A stretch of DNA of 64,000 nt from positions 366,263 to 430,262 of the forward strand of contig LSRX01000340.1 of the NCBI GenBank assembly GCA_001939145.1, given 5' to 3'. Shown piece after piece: positions 34,178 through 45,690 of the stretch; position 1 is the stretch's first letter; every line of letters begins with the position of its first letter. Source of the DNA: Symbiodinium microadriaticum (Eukaryota > Sar > Dinophyceae > Suessiales > Symbiodiniaceae). The position numbers and the translations under genes are program-made. The notes beneath the pieces were generated by a model. That model saw only the letters and a program-made list of their open reading frames with translations, was not told the DNA's origin and searched no databases.

Positions 34178-34295
34178 GTCTGAACAATTGTTAGCAAGAG
34201 CACCCCTTCTTGATCCTTTAAAAGTTTAACACTTTATAACTGTTATTTCATGTTCCAAAACACTATTCTAATACCTAAACTACAGGGCTTTTGTA
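34178..34295. mobile_element. family C element, diverged copy at a splice donor
   Basis: GGTCTGAACAATTGTTAGCA at the left corresponds to the family C start (GGCCTTAATAATTTTACCA); CACTATTCTAATACCTAAAC and GGGC follow at the right. Its first bases overlap the predicted GT donor of the exon ending at 34177. Confidence 0.45.
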
Positions 34296-35069
34296 TTGCC
34301 TGTCCAGACAAACAGTGGGCTTAGGGTGCTGGGATAGAGGTCTCCCTTTCTCATGTTTGAAGCACATGCAGGGCTTTCTGAAATACGAAGCCCAACATCA
34401 TGATCATAACTTTCTTTTCATAAACATGGGGAGGATGCTGGCGACTTTTTTTTCGTGAATTTGACTCTGACTCGGCATGCGGCGACGTACCCACTGATGG
34501 CCTGTAGCGAACTTCAATAAATACAGCACTGAGCTCGTCAATCCCGTTGCACGTGTCTAAGAAAACCCCTTAATTGAACTATCCCCCAAATCTACTGCAA
34601 ACCCTCGCCTAAGACCCGAAACCGCAGGCAGGACTTTCGAGAATGTCGGCCACAGACCGACAACTCGTGGCTCCGCTCCTACACATCTTTCCGAGCTGTG
34701 GGCGTTCATCGCTAGCTCCGGTGTTTCCAGAGGCAAAGCTCCCAACTCCGGGTTTGTGTTGGTTTGAACAACAGTTTCAGGGTATGGTTCTGGGCCTAGG
34801 GCCGCAGATCAAAGACGAAGCTTTGGCGAGCTCATTGCGTAAGAGTATATCCCGTCTTCGCGAGCTCTGACGTCGAATTCAACACACCTGCTAGATCCGA
34901 GTGCAACAGGGGCATGACATGAAATGGAAGTTATTATTCCACTGTGATCATGTGTCCATGATGTTCTTGCGCAGATTTTTGGTCGTCAGAAGTGTAAACA
35001 TGAAAACATGTATGCATAGATGCCTAAACAAATAAACATGCATCCATGAGTACAGGCGGACATGCCTTG

Positions 35070-35475
35070 TGTGTAGGCATGTATGCATTCCTAAATGTAT
35101 TCATGTTTGTATACAAGAATGGTATCTACGCGATGGTACGGATATATGCATGCATATGTATAGGTATGTATGCCGTGTTTATGTATGTGTGTACGGATGT
35201 GTGCATATCTGCGTGTAGGTATTGGTATGTATGTTTGTGCATGTACATGTATGTATGTATGCATGTATGTATGCATGCATGTATGCATGTATGTGGGCAT
35301 GTGTGTATGTATGTATGTATGTATGTATGTATGTATGTATGTATGTATGTAGATAAGTAAGTAAGTACGTATGTGTGTATGCATGTATATGTGTATGTAT
35401 GTATGTATGTATGTATGTATGTATGTATGTATTTATGTATGTATTTATGCATGCATGTACGTATGTATGTCTCTT
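35070..35475 (+). repeat. (GTAT)n microsatellite
   Basis: A long tetranucleotide array with GCAT variants, densest at 35300-35450. It creates many false Met/Tyr/Cys- and His/Thr-rich open frames on both strands. Confidence 0.95.
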
Positions 35476-36155
35476 GATTAAGCTGTGAACCCTTCTGACA
35501 GCATGGAAATGCGACTGATGCTCGTATGTGTGTGCGTGTGTGTGTGTGTGTCTGCCTGTTCGCGTGTGCATGCGTAGGTGTGCATGCCTGTGTGTAATGT
35601 ATGCTATTTACATAATGTTCCGTTCCGTTCTCTTCTGCTTTGTCGTGTTGTGTCGTGTCGTGTTGCGTCGTGTCATTCACGTTTGCACATGCGTATGTAC
35701 GTGTGCACATAGCTGTAAGTGTATGTAAACGTACGTATAAGTACATGTATATGTGCTTTTGCATGTATAGGCAAAGTGGGATGTACATATTCATACATGC
35801 AATGTATTGCGGTAGGTATACATGGCTGGATTTCTTGTCGGGTTTGCCAATATAGTACCCTGTCTCGTTAAATGTGAACATGAATTACTTCGATATATTA
35901 TGAACAAGCATTCCTCACATTCTATTTCCGGCGAATGCCACCACTCCTACCTAGTCCCTCCTCTGCTTTTGTGGTGATGGGCTTCTTGGGACTTTGACCT
36001 CGGTAGTCATTTGACGATGCACCCTAATTCACAGCAGATCGGGCAGCTCCCAGCTGACAGCGCCTTCCGAATCCCACATCCTCGACTTCAACCCTTCTCT
36101 TGATCCCCGAACCCTCAACTCATAGCCTCATCTCTGCCAACCCCCACCCCCCCCC

Positions 36156-36325
36156 NNNNNNNNNNNNNNNNNNNNNNNNNNNNNNNNNNNNNNNNNNNNN
36201 NNNNNNNNNNNNNNNNNNNNNNNNNNNNNNNNNNNNNNNNNNNNNNNNNNNNNNNNNNNNNNNNNNNNNNNNNNNNNNNNNNNNNNNNNNNNNNNNNNNN
36301 NNNNNNNNNNNNNNNNNNNNNNNNN
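36156..36325. other. assembly gap (170 N)
   Basis: A run of N that starts inside a poly-C tract. Confidence 0.98.
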
Positions 36326-36362
36326 ACCCCCGGCGCATGAAGCTGGCCTCCCTGATTGGCAG

Positions 36363-36407
36363 ATGGGTAGTGTTCAGAATCAGCTGAGGTCCTTGTTGAA
36401 GCGGGAA
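36363..36407 (+). CDS. possible short helical exon
   Basis: The acceptor CTGATTGGCAG is followed by 15 codons reading MGSVQNQLRSLLKRE, then donor CGGGAA/GTGGTG. It is phase 0 at both ends and amphipathic. Short and isolated, so only moderately supported. Confidence 0.4.
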
Positions 36408-37343
36408 GTGGTGGCCCTAAGCCACATATAGATGATGCCGGCCACCTCCCAATTAATGCACCCTACCCACCTGCATGTGTTGGAAGGTCCGGCTTGACGT
36501 CTCAGCCAGTCTGAGCACTATGGCCCTGTGTCCGTGTTGAAAACTAATGATAGCTTATGCTGTAAAGCCAAGACGATTGCAGGATATCGCAGTGGTCGGG
36601 TGTCGTGGTGTAAATCCCGTGAACCTAAGGGACCAGGCCCACTCACCCAAAGGGTGTCTGGCTGAGATGTCGGAGTTTGTCAAGATGGACGAACCTTTTC
36701 TGCATTATCGAGCTGTTTAGGGTGCTAGAAATCTCGACATGTTGTACAATCTTGGGTATTATAGTGGAGCATGAATGCTGAGTTTACTGGTGCAGGAGCC
36801 TCTCTTCTTAGTGCTTGCCCGATGGATTGCAGTACAGCATGCCTGCTTGTCGCCATTTTGCGGATCCACGCTGGCACACAATAGCCAATAATTTTCATCG
36901 TTGAACCTTGAGAAACTCGCCATGTAATGCCGGTGCCTTTGTTAAGTTTCACCCAGCGGCTAAGCCGAAGCAGCGGGCATGTCTTGCCATTAATTATGCG
37001 TTTTTGCAAAAAAAATCGGCTTCCGGTCGTCCTAGGGGGCAGCGCGATCACGGTCAAACCACAGATGATTGTGCTTAGTTAAGCATACTGAAACCAAAAA
37101 TGACAGGTAAACCCCACCAACTGTGTAGGGACCTCACCACAAGGACCCCAGACAAGATGCAAAACAAGCCTCCATACAGAAGCTTGCAGAAATCCCGGGC
37201 GCGACCTTTTGGGCTCCTAGAAACCCAGCCGGAGGGCAGCCGCCCACGCGTCATCCTCGGGGAGCCTGGGGGGGTGGGGCAAAGCGGCCGTTGAGGCAAG
37301 AGAAATTGCTTACATTCCCTGGGTTGCAAGGGTTCGTTGAGAG

Positions 37344-37374
37344 TTTTTTTTTTTTTTTTTGGGGGGGGGGGGGG
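37344..37374 (+). repeat. poly-T/poly-G junction (T17 G14)
   Basis: Seventeen T then fourteen G, the same arrangement as at 22442. Confidence 0.95.
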
Positions 37375-37661
37375 TTAAAAAAATTGGGCATTCCGCATGT
37401 AAAGCATCCCACCATCTATGGCCTATTTTGGGGTGTTTAGCTCCCGTGTACAAATGTTGTTCACTGGGTTTCAAGGGCCAACCCATTTAGATATGAATAG
37501 TATTATGCCACATGTTATTCTTATTCGTATGCTTACTACTATGAATACTTACTATGATTATTCTTGTAATTATTGTAAGATTCATATTGTTTCGGGTCAG
37601 TATCATTAATACCGGATCTGAAGCCTGTCCTGGGTCGTCGTTTGTTCCGTCTGGTTAATAC

Positions 37662-37837
37662 AGAAGCCAAAGTAATCGCCAACATTTTTCCGTAGGTTCC
37701 TTCTTATTAAGTAGCATCATGAATTATAGGTGCATATACATAAGGACATAAGGAACTACCATCTAATTCTTAGGGCTCCTGATGAGAATTCGACACTAAA
37801 GGAGCCCAAAACCGTATTCTAGCCATCGGGGCCCTGT
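37662..37837. mobile_element. family C element, copy with insertion
   Basis: Starts AGCCAAAGTAATCGCCAACA and has GGTTCCTTCTTATTAAGTAG; it ends GCCCAAAACCGTATTCTAGC then GGGGCCC. About 70 bp of extra sequence in the middle makes it longer than the other copies. Confidence 0.6.
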
Positions 37838-38349
37838 AATAGCTTCTTACTGAGCCGCGCAAGCAGGCGACGATCTTGATCCAACTGCTTGCAAAACGAA
37901 CGAGGAACGCCATCTGGACCTTCTCATGAGAGAAAAGCAGCTTCTCTGGTGATCATGGGCCCACCGTCAGCATCCACTTTTGCTCATCGAAGCCTGAAAT
38001 CTGAACCCCAATACCCTGGGCCACCCTAAGGCCTACACCATTCCAAAATACCCAACGTTTCTCGACTCAAATCTCGAAAAGACTGGTGCAGGCCGCTCCC
38101 CCGGCGGGGTTTGTGCCCATGGCGGATCAGGACCACTGCCGGATGTATTGTCATCATTGGTACGTCGGCTTCTTGATTCTCTGGGTTGCGAGTCCCATGA
38201 TGATGCTTGTGCGCGTGGCAACTTGCTTCTGATTTGGGTTTAGGGTTTTGGGAAAATCTGGGGCTAAAGAGTTTACCCGCATCTCACACAACTACCACAA
38301 CTAAACCCCAAGCCCCCCAAAGCCTTGTACCTTAAACCCTAGAAACCAG

Positions 38350-38400
38350 AACCTCGAGGACGCGGAGTTGGAAAGGCAAGCGCAGGGCATGGCCGAGAAG
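38350..38400 (+). CDS. probable coiled-coil exon
   Basis: Acceptor GAAACCAG; 17 codons in phase 0 reading NLEDAELERQAQGMAEK; donor GAGAAG/GCCCTT (GC), with a stop shortly after. It is charged and helix-forming. The AAG/GC donor and phase match other exons on this strand. Confidence 0.55.
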
Positions 38401-39252
38401 GCCCTTTGCATCCCATGTTGAGAGTCGTTTCAGGTTTGGAGTTTAGGGTTTAGGATTAAACTGTGTTCAGGATTGGGGGCTGGACCGGGGATGTTTTATC
38501 TCTGTTACGGCGGTTGGCGTGTTTCGCCCGACGCTTTACACTGCTACATGAGTAGGTGGTCGACCAGCCCATGGATAAACGTAGGTATTATGTGTGTCCG
38601 TATTAATATATGGCTCTTCGTGCACCGTCATGTGTCGGTGGTTTTAACCAACTTTAAGGAGAAGGTCTTCTCAGGGTTGGGGACCCCTGTTCTACGAAAA
38701 CAAGGACAAGGATCCTAGACTTTGTGTGATGTTTGCCTGGCCGGGTCCTTTCAGGGATCCTTGGTAGAAGAGCGTGACACTCTCCCAGCACGGGAACTTA
38801 AACTCAAAAGGAATTTGAGGGCCCCTTAACTGGCCCAAGTCGAAAAGCTGCTGTTGCTACACATAGGGAACCTTGTCTCGCAGGTTATTCCGGCATGCTC
38901 TGTTACGATGCAAGGCTCTTATTTGTCTGTGCTTGCTCCTGTACTTGCTCCCGAGTTCCTGAAAGTTCCACAGATCCTCAACCCTTCCGATGGCTCCTCC
39001 AGCAGTATATCTCTTTGAGCTTCTCAAACGTAAAGCACCAGAGATCTACAAAAAACGAGGTCAAGATTCCGACTCTGGCCAGCCCGCGCCGCCTCAGAGC
39101 TCAAAGGCTAGCATCCTAAGGTCCATACACCGGCCCAGGGAGCCCTCCACAAAAAAGCCCTGACATGTTTCCCTTAACAGAAGCCTTCGGAACCCCGATC
39201 TGAAAGAGCCCTAAAAGAAATAGAACCCCGATCATTAAGAATGAATGCCCAG

Positions 39253-39315
39253 AAGCCCCGGATCGGTTTCTTCAAAGCCAAAGCCTTGAGAAGGCTTTGG
39301 CGGCGTTGCCTGAAG
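39253..39315 (+). CDS. probable helical exon
   Basis: Acceptor ATGCCCAG; two bases plus 20 codons reading APDRFLQSQSLEKALAALPE plus one base; donor CTGAAG/GTGTAC. The frame stays open past the donor (VRVAAFERRG), so the 3' border is uncertain. A second open frame through here (39241-39513) runs into telomere-like DNA and is less likely. Confidence 0.45.
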
Positions 39316-40439
39316 GTGTACGAGTGGCGGCCTTTGAACGAAGGGGCTCCTTTAGGCTCTCTGTTTAGGCTCGAGAGCTTTTACACTTTGAGGGTTCCTC
39401 TGAGGGTTGAGGGTTGGGCCCGGCGCTTTGTCCTAGGTACACCTCCGCCGGGCCAGAGTTCCTCTCAAGAACTCGTACGGGGTTTAGGGTTTACCATTCC
39501 TTATTCACTATGACTACCCCCGAAGCCATGCTCTGACTACGGACCCCCTTCTAGTAGGCTGCAGTGACCAGAAGCTGCCTCTTGTGCACAAGCTCGCCCG
39601 CCGACTTGTCAGCGTAAGTTTTCCAAAGTTATACATCCAAACCACTGTGCGAAACAATCCCCAAACCTTAAACCCCTTGTATGTCCGAGTGTGAGTGCTG
39701 AAACCGGGCACTCCAGAGCTCCAGCAGGGACGCAACTCGCCAGGAGCTTGAAATCCCCAAACCCAAGCCAATCTCCGTAGGTCAAGCCGGTTTCTGCCAG
39801 GACTGTAATCTTCGATTGTCTTGTCTGAGTGTCACCCTTGTGTTTGGTAGCGATACTGTTGTAGAAGGTGTCATTCTTGTTTGTTGTTACTCCCCTAAAG
39901 CCCTAAAAAGCAAAATCACCACCACCAACAACAACAACAGCAGCAGCAGCAGCAGCAACAACCATTAACACCTAGTGCCTTGTTCTCTAAGTCCTGAGGA
40001 GCAGCAACGCAATCTTTGTTGTTAATGCAAAGCAAAACTAAGGAGCAGATTCGAACTCATACCATCGGCGCATCCTTAACTTTGAGAACCCTTCACCCCA
40101 AAATCCCAAGAAGGCTAACACCGCAAGCCAGAATCGAAATTGTTGAAATTTTTGAGGCCCCCTACACCCCCCTAAACCTTCAACCCTAAACCCAAAAAGG
40201 AGGGTGGAAGTACAGCGTTTTACCCAAAGCCATACCCTGCATCGTAGGTTCCTCCTAGCCAGGCGGGAGGCAAAAAGTCCTAGGTAGTATTAGGGAGACC
40301 CCTTAAAGGGGATCCTTCTGAACCCTACTTGTGGCTCTCTTAAAGGGGACCTTATTGAGAGGGTCTATATCCCCAAATTTCCCCTTAATCCTACTAACTC
40401 CCAAAACGCCCAAAAGCCCGCGGTTTTCGAGTTCGGAAG

Positions 40440-40515
40440 CCCAAGGCGGCGAAGATCGCGAAAGTGAAAGAAGGCATCCTCAAGCGCTTGAGGGAACAGG
40501 CCGGGGCCGGGGTCG
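40440..40515 (+). CDS. probable basic helical exon
   Basis: After the acceptor CGGAAG the frame reads PKAAKIAKVKEGILKRLREQ then AGAGV plus one base, ending at a strong GTAAGT donor. The single leftover G joins CC at 40663 to make Ala, so the phase is consistent with the next exon. Strongly basic with heptad-like spacing. An acceptor at 40430-40431 would add RK. Confidence 0.58.
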
Positions 40516-40662
40516 GTAAGTTGGGGTTCGGGCTGCTTGGGGCTCAGAGTCTATAGAAGTTTAGGGGTTTCGGGGTGTTTTGGGGCTTAGGGGTTTAAGG
40601 CTTGGGGACAGGGAGTCAAAGCTTTGCTGGCTACTCCTGGCAGTTTGTGAGGTGCAGTGCAG

Positions 40663-40708
40663 CCCCCGAGGCCCGGAATCGAGAGGAGAGACGATACGAC
40701 TGCAGAAG
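40663..40708 (+). CDS. probable charged exon following 40440-40515
   Basis: Acceptor GTGCAGTGCAG; it reads PEARNREERRYDCR. Phase 1 matches the previous exon across a 147-bp GT-AG intron. The frame continues open (LLLLEIYRILDSSMPP) to about 40790, so the donor AGAAG/GTTGCT is only one choice. Confidence 0.5.
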
Positions 40709-41845
40709 GTTGCTTCTCCTGGAGATCTACCGCATTTTAGACTCCTCAATGCCCCCAAACCTCCACGGGGCACCCGGCTTGACACTTTAGATCCTCCGTG
40801 AAACAACGCATATCAACAGTCCTCAAGCCCTCGCACCCTAAGCCCTAAGCTCTGCAACAGTGGATAAGTTTAAAGTTTAGGGGCTTAGGGTTTAGGGCTT
40901 GAAGGCTTGGGGCATCCTTTCGTCTCTCTTCCTCGTTGGTGGCTACTGCTGCTCTAGTGCTGTGGTGATGTGCTGATGGCTTAAGGTTGCGGGTTTGGGT
41001 TCCACGACAGCTGGCTTGCAACAGGGTTTGTTGCTAGGCTATCCTTTACAAAACTGGCATATACGTGTATGGATGCATGCTGTACGTAGATTGTGACTTC
41101 GTCCTAGCCTCGAGGGGCTTGCGGCTAGACGTACTCAATTCTCCCCTCCAAGACGAACTCTGTCTTTGCAGCATACAACGCATATCTTTGGATTTCGGTA
41201 TCCTGAAGCCTAAAGCGTCTTAAAGCATATATCCCTCAACCGAAAGTCGCCAAGGAGAAAGTGCCCAGGTAGACTTCACATCCTTACACTTCCGCTCTGT
41301 CCCTCTGCATATACATACTCCCGCACTCTGCTCTGGGCAAAGGCCAATGCGGCCGGTGCTGCTGCAAGCGGCTCAGGGCAGTCTTGTGAGTAGCGTAATC
41401 GACCCCTTCTCCTTTCAAGTCCCCCCCCCAATATGAGGAATCCTAGTATATGAGAGGGGGTTTGTCCACAAGGGGTTTTGGACGAAGGATTGTTGTGTAC
41501 TGCCTGGGGCCAAGGCTCGTGTCGGGCTAAGAAAAGACTCTCCGAAGCATGGTTCAACACTTAGGTGACTTGTGAGTTGGAGTTTAAGGTTGCCTGTAAT
41601 CTAGAGTCGTGTGAACATGGGCTTTGCTTGATCTTTGATACAACTATGATTTGTGGGGGGTCGGGGGCTTTAGGGCGATTCTTACCTGGACTGCATTAGT
41701 AATTAGGTTCCTTTTGCGGGCTCCTGCTGACGGCAATGATGGTACTTTGGTAGTACGGCCAGAAGCAACTAGCAGACATTGCAAGCGGATGTTGCTGCAT
41801 AGATATGGGATGATTGCACAAGTTCTTCGTCTTTCGATGAGTTAG

Positions 41846-42082
41846 AAGTCTTCTTCTCATATTCGATTCTCTGCTGCAGCAGATGCAGTCACGGTTCGTT
41901 CTGCTATGGTGGACACTGGTGCAGGACATTTGTCGCCTTGCAGACTGCAGATCTGTTCTAGCAACATGTGTGTCTGTCCAAGAATGCTCATGCTGCACCT
42001 GCACATGCTTACGTATCCATGCATGCATGCACGCACGCACGTGTTCGAGTCTTTGGCTTCACGAACCCAAGACGTTCCATAG
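41846..42082 (+). pseudogene. retropepsin-like fragment (retrotransposon relic)
   Basis: A 78-codon open frame without a proper start contains AMVDTGAGHLSPC at about 41903-41941. Hydrophobic-D-T-G-A is the active-site motif of retroviral-type aspartic proteases found in LTR retrotransposons. No other protease, RT or integrase motifs are visible nearby, and the downstream part runs into GCAT/GCAC simple sequence. Best read as a decayed fragment; chance remains possible. Confidence 0.35.
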
Positions 42083-43099
42083 AAGCAAAGACCCGAGTGT
42101 TGCAGCCCTGTATGCCGTTGTTCATGCCGCGGACGCTGGGTGGTGGTGACCCCTGTTCCTGTGCACTGCGAGGTACGCGGCGTGACTTGCTCTAGATGAG
42201 TCAACTTGCGGAAGTCTAAGCCTCTAACCAAGCCCCAAACCCGGACCCTAAAACCCAGAGCCACATCCGCTCGAGCCCTAGATCCCTGTGACCCCGAAAC
42301 CCTAAGGCCCTAAACCCTTGCAAAGCCTTCCGCCAACAAGTAAAGCCCGTCATAAGCCCCGATCATGCCCCCATGCCCCCCTTATGAATACGGCCCCTTC
42401 AGCCCTGACCCAGGCCCCTGCCGCACCGGCTCCGGGTGTTTCATGGCCCAAATTTTCGTGGGGGTTTCGGGCGGGGTTTGTTTTTTTTTGCATTTTTATG
42501 TATTCTATTATTTTTATATGTATAATTTACTTGTTTTTTTTTGTGTATTTCTTTGTGTTATGTATCCTTAGAAGTTTCTATAAGGAGCCCAAAGGGGGTT
42601 TAGGAAATCAGCAACCCATGCCCTCATAGTTGTTAGCAATGCACTACACCATTCCCCAAAAATCCTCTTGTAGTAAGTCCGATTTACGCCTCTTTGGGTT
42701 GAGGGTTTACGAAGAGAGTTGAGTGAGGGGTTTGGGGGTTTACAAGCGGCTTGAGGGGAGTTCCGAAGACGAGTCCGTCTTTTGGGGCTTTGGGTCTTTT
42801 TGGTGCAGCGCCGCTTGTTTATTCGATTCTTTAAACTTTTGGATTCTGGTGTAATGGAGTTTGAGTAGAACTGAAAAACTACAAAGAGTTGGGTTGGGGA
42901 TCCTAGGTCCTAGCATCACGAATGCAGCCTTGGCTTGCGCACTCGAAGTATTACCCCCCACACTCCACGACCCCTACAGTAAGGCCCTGAAGCCCTCATT
43001 CCCGACCTTCAACCCATGGACGGCTTCGGCTGATAGAAAAGCGGAGCCAGGGTTCGAGGGGTTTCAGGGCCAGGGTGAAACCTTCAACCATGTTCTACA

Positions 43100-44380
43100 A
43101 GGGCCACATGAGGATCTGTCTTTTCCAAGGCTTATCGTTTTTTGAATATTCCGAATATTCCGCCGGCATGGCGTTCCAGCGGCAGGCCAACTCCTCAACC
43201 CGCAACCCACAGCCGTGGTGACGTGTGTGTGGCGTTGGGGATTCGCTTCACTTGAGGCGTCATCCCGTTCAGACTCCTCGATCTGGCCAGCAGGTTCCCA
43301 GCGCCGAAAGCCGAAAACCGAAGCCCCAAGGGCCCAAGGCCCCAAGGATGTAAGGAGCTGTAGCTTAAGCTTTTCGGGATGAAAAACCATACCTTCGAGC
43401 TGGGTATGAGACTCAGGCACCCGCACCGTCGTCGGGGGCGCGCGTGCCTCAGGGCTTCGGCAGATTGGTTGTCAGGCTTCTGGAGTTCGAAAACTCTAGT
43501 ATTCTAAGAAGCACTAAGCAAGTTTAGGGTTTTGAGGTGAAAGGAAGCCAAGCCACCAAAATAATAGCAGTCTGCCCCCCGCCGCGAATTGTCTAGAGAG
43601 CGCTCTGGCATATGGTACGTATGCACTGTTCGTATAGGGCAGTACTGCACACCGCAACCTACTTAGGCATTTTAATGAGGTGTGACTGAGGTGTGTTTCT
43701 GCACACATGCACTTGCACACTTGCATTCGCAGTTTAGTTTGAAGTTTGGACGAGGCTTTACATGAGGCCCGTACTTCGTCTATGAAGACCATGGGGTTTA
43801 GGCGTTTTAGGCATTCAGGTTCTCAGTTGGCATTGGGACGTCGGATTGCGGATCTGTGCTGTCGCGGACTTTACTGCCGGTCCGAACGATTTTGTCACAC
43901 CAACCCCATGCTGTCGCTGTACAGTATACCTCTCAGGCCCTGTGCTAACTATTGCGGTCTCTATCCTGCTCTATTTTACTATGTCGCACCCAAAACCCTC
44001 ATCAGATCCAGCTGCTGGATCCAGGCACCTGCGCCTTACAATTGCATCCAACCCCATATGCTCGTCCAAGCACCCTCCTACCATTCCCACCCCCCTCCCA
44101 CCCCCTCNGCTACTGCTACGACGACGAAGACTCCTTGCCTGCCATTGCTGCTATTCTGCTTTTACCGGTGCGGCAGCCCCGGGATCTCCGCCCCTTGTCG
44201 AACCCAAAGGCCAACACCTGCCAGGCCTGGTTCCAGGCAGACCCTCAGATCCCCTCGTGCTGAAGCCTCTTAAACCTGAGAGTCTAAAGCAACCTTTTAA
44301 AGTAAGCCCTGACGCCCCCCAAGCCCTAGTGATTCCATTTTCGCCGGCTTTGGCTCAGAGCGGCTACAGTTTTTTCTGCA
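43100..44380. other. no confident gene
   Basis: The longest open frame in the window (43846-44469) is here but crosses telomere-like words and an N, and an exon on the same strand in another frame overlaps its end. I treat it as chance. One undetermined base sits at 44108. Confidence 0.4.
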
Positions 44381-44381
44381 G

Positions 44382-44443
44382 CTGCCGAGCTTTTCGGGGC
44401 TCTCTTCCCGACTCAGCAGCCGCTGGGAATCCAAAGTTCGAGG
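44382..44443 (+). CDS. probable exon, unknown
   Basis: Very good acceptor (TTTTTTCTGCAG); two bases plus 20 codons reading AELFGALFPTQQPLGIQSSR; donor TCGAGG/GTGGTT with a stop two codons later. GC-rich third positions; no family recognised. Confidence 0.55.
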
Positions 44444-45369
44444 GTGGTTTAGGGTTTAGGGTAATATAGGAAGGTCTTCATGGCTTTATAAATAGATAAA
44501 TAAATAAATATATATATATATATATAAAAAAACTCCGTTGAGAAAAGGAGATTGGTCTCCAGGGGCCTCTCACACAGCCATGCTACATGCTGTAACATAG
44601 GAGCCCTAGTAATTGGTTTTGGGGTACCTCATACTATAATTATAGTGGGGAACCCCCCCCAACAGTACTATAGACAGTATACATTGGGTATGTAAGGTTG
44701 GGGTTGCGGGCTGAGAGTTTGGGAGTTTCGAGGCTCGCCGGTGGGTTTCGCGTGTCGGAGCTTTGGGATTTGTTTTCGATCCCAGTGCCCTACCACCCGG
44801 GGCCCGCAACCCCGCCCCCTCGTTTCCATGTAGAGACGTATACAACCCAAAGAAAAAACCGTTTAAAGTTTTTGTTTACCATAATCCTCCTGCATCACCC
44901 TTCATACTCGTATGCCCAATATATAGCACGACACAGCCCGTCTGAAACCCCAGCCTATAAGACAGTACGGCTGCATGTCCCAAGGCATCCCCGAACCCAA
45001 ACCCTCTCAGGACCCTTAGCCCTAAACCTTTTGTTTGCAGGCATTGAAGCCGATCATGGCGAGGCCCCTCGAAGCCAGCACTGTGATGTTCGAAAGTGTT
45101 TATTCCGGTTTAGGGTTTTTAGGGTTTGGGGTTTGGGGCTTTGGCTTTATGTTATGGTGCTTATGGGATCTCATCGGGATTGTGAACGAGCCTCCGTAGA
45201 ATCATGATCCAGAGCTTTGGAGGGGCGTTGTACCGTGAGATATCCTCAGTCGAGCTTTGTAGGGACACTGTAAGCAGCACTACGATGTTGAGATATAGAT
45301 GTGCAAAGAGTACATTTTTTGAGTCCGTAAAGCCCCAAAGCGCATGCAAGAAGACTGAAAGCTTGAAAC

Positions 45370-45690
45370 TTGCTGGCTCTGGACGTGGACGGCTACGTAA
45401 GCGTTCGTGACCGCTGCTGCAGTCAGCTCATCTGTCAGTCTCGGCCCGATTATGTCTGCCAAACCCGGGCAGGACTGCTCTCGCCGCGACTTGTGCCCTG
45501 CTGCTCCTACATGGGGCAGCAGCAAGAAAGATGGACCCGGGGCGAGTTCAGGCTTCAGTTTGCATAGGGTCTCTGCACAACTGTAACTACTACCAACATC
45601 GCGGTGAACCACGCAGTTGAGGCGAAGCAGTCTCGTCTACCAGAGTTGGTGCTAGACAGTCTACAGTTGCATGCGACAAGCAAGCGTTAG
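45370..45690 (+). CDS. coding-like block with possible EF-like start
   Basis: One frame is open from 45378 to 45690 except for a single TAG at 45565. It begins LLALDVDGYVSVRD, which resembles an EF loop shortened by two residues, and ends with helix-like VNHAVEAKQSRLPELVLDSL. A GTAAGC donor-like site at 45397 would cut after DVDGY. It may be two exons or a decayed gene. Confidence 0.35.

Noticed and set aside
35126..35881. 251-codon - strand open frame, His/Thr/Tyr-rich
   Set aside because: It is the translation of the (GTAT)n microsatellite; overlapping + strand frames are just as open.
36100..36387. Open frame across the 170-N gap
   Set aside because: It is made of undetermined bases.
36725..37057. 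110-codon - strand frame with a protein-like look
   Set aside because: Length is within chance for this window, no motif is seen, and no splice or start context supports it.
43846..44469. 207-codon + strand open frame, the longest non-microsatellite frame in the ORF set
   Set aside because: It crosses an undetermined base and telomere-derived LKPLKPESLK sequence, and a better exon in another frame overlaps its end.
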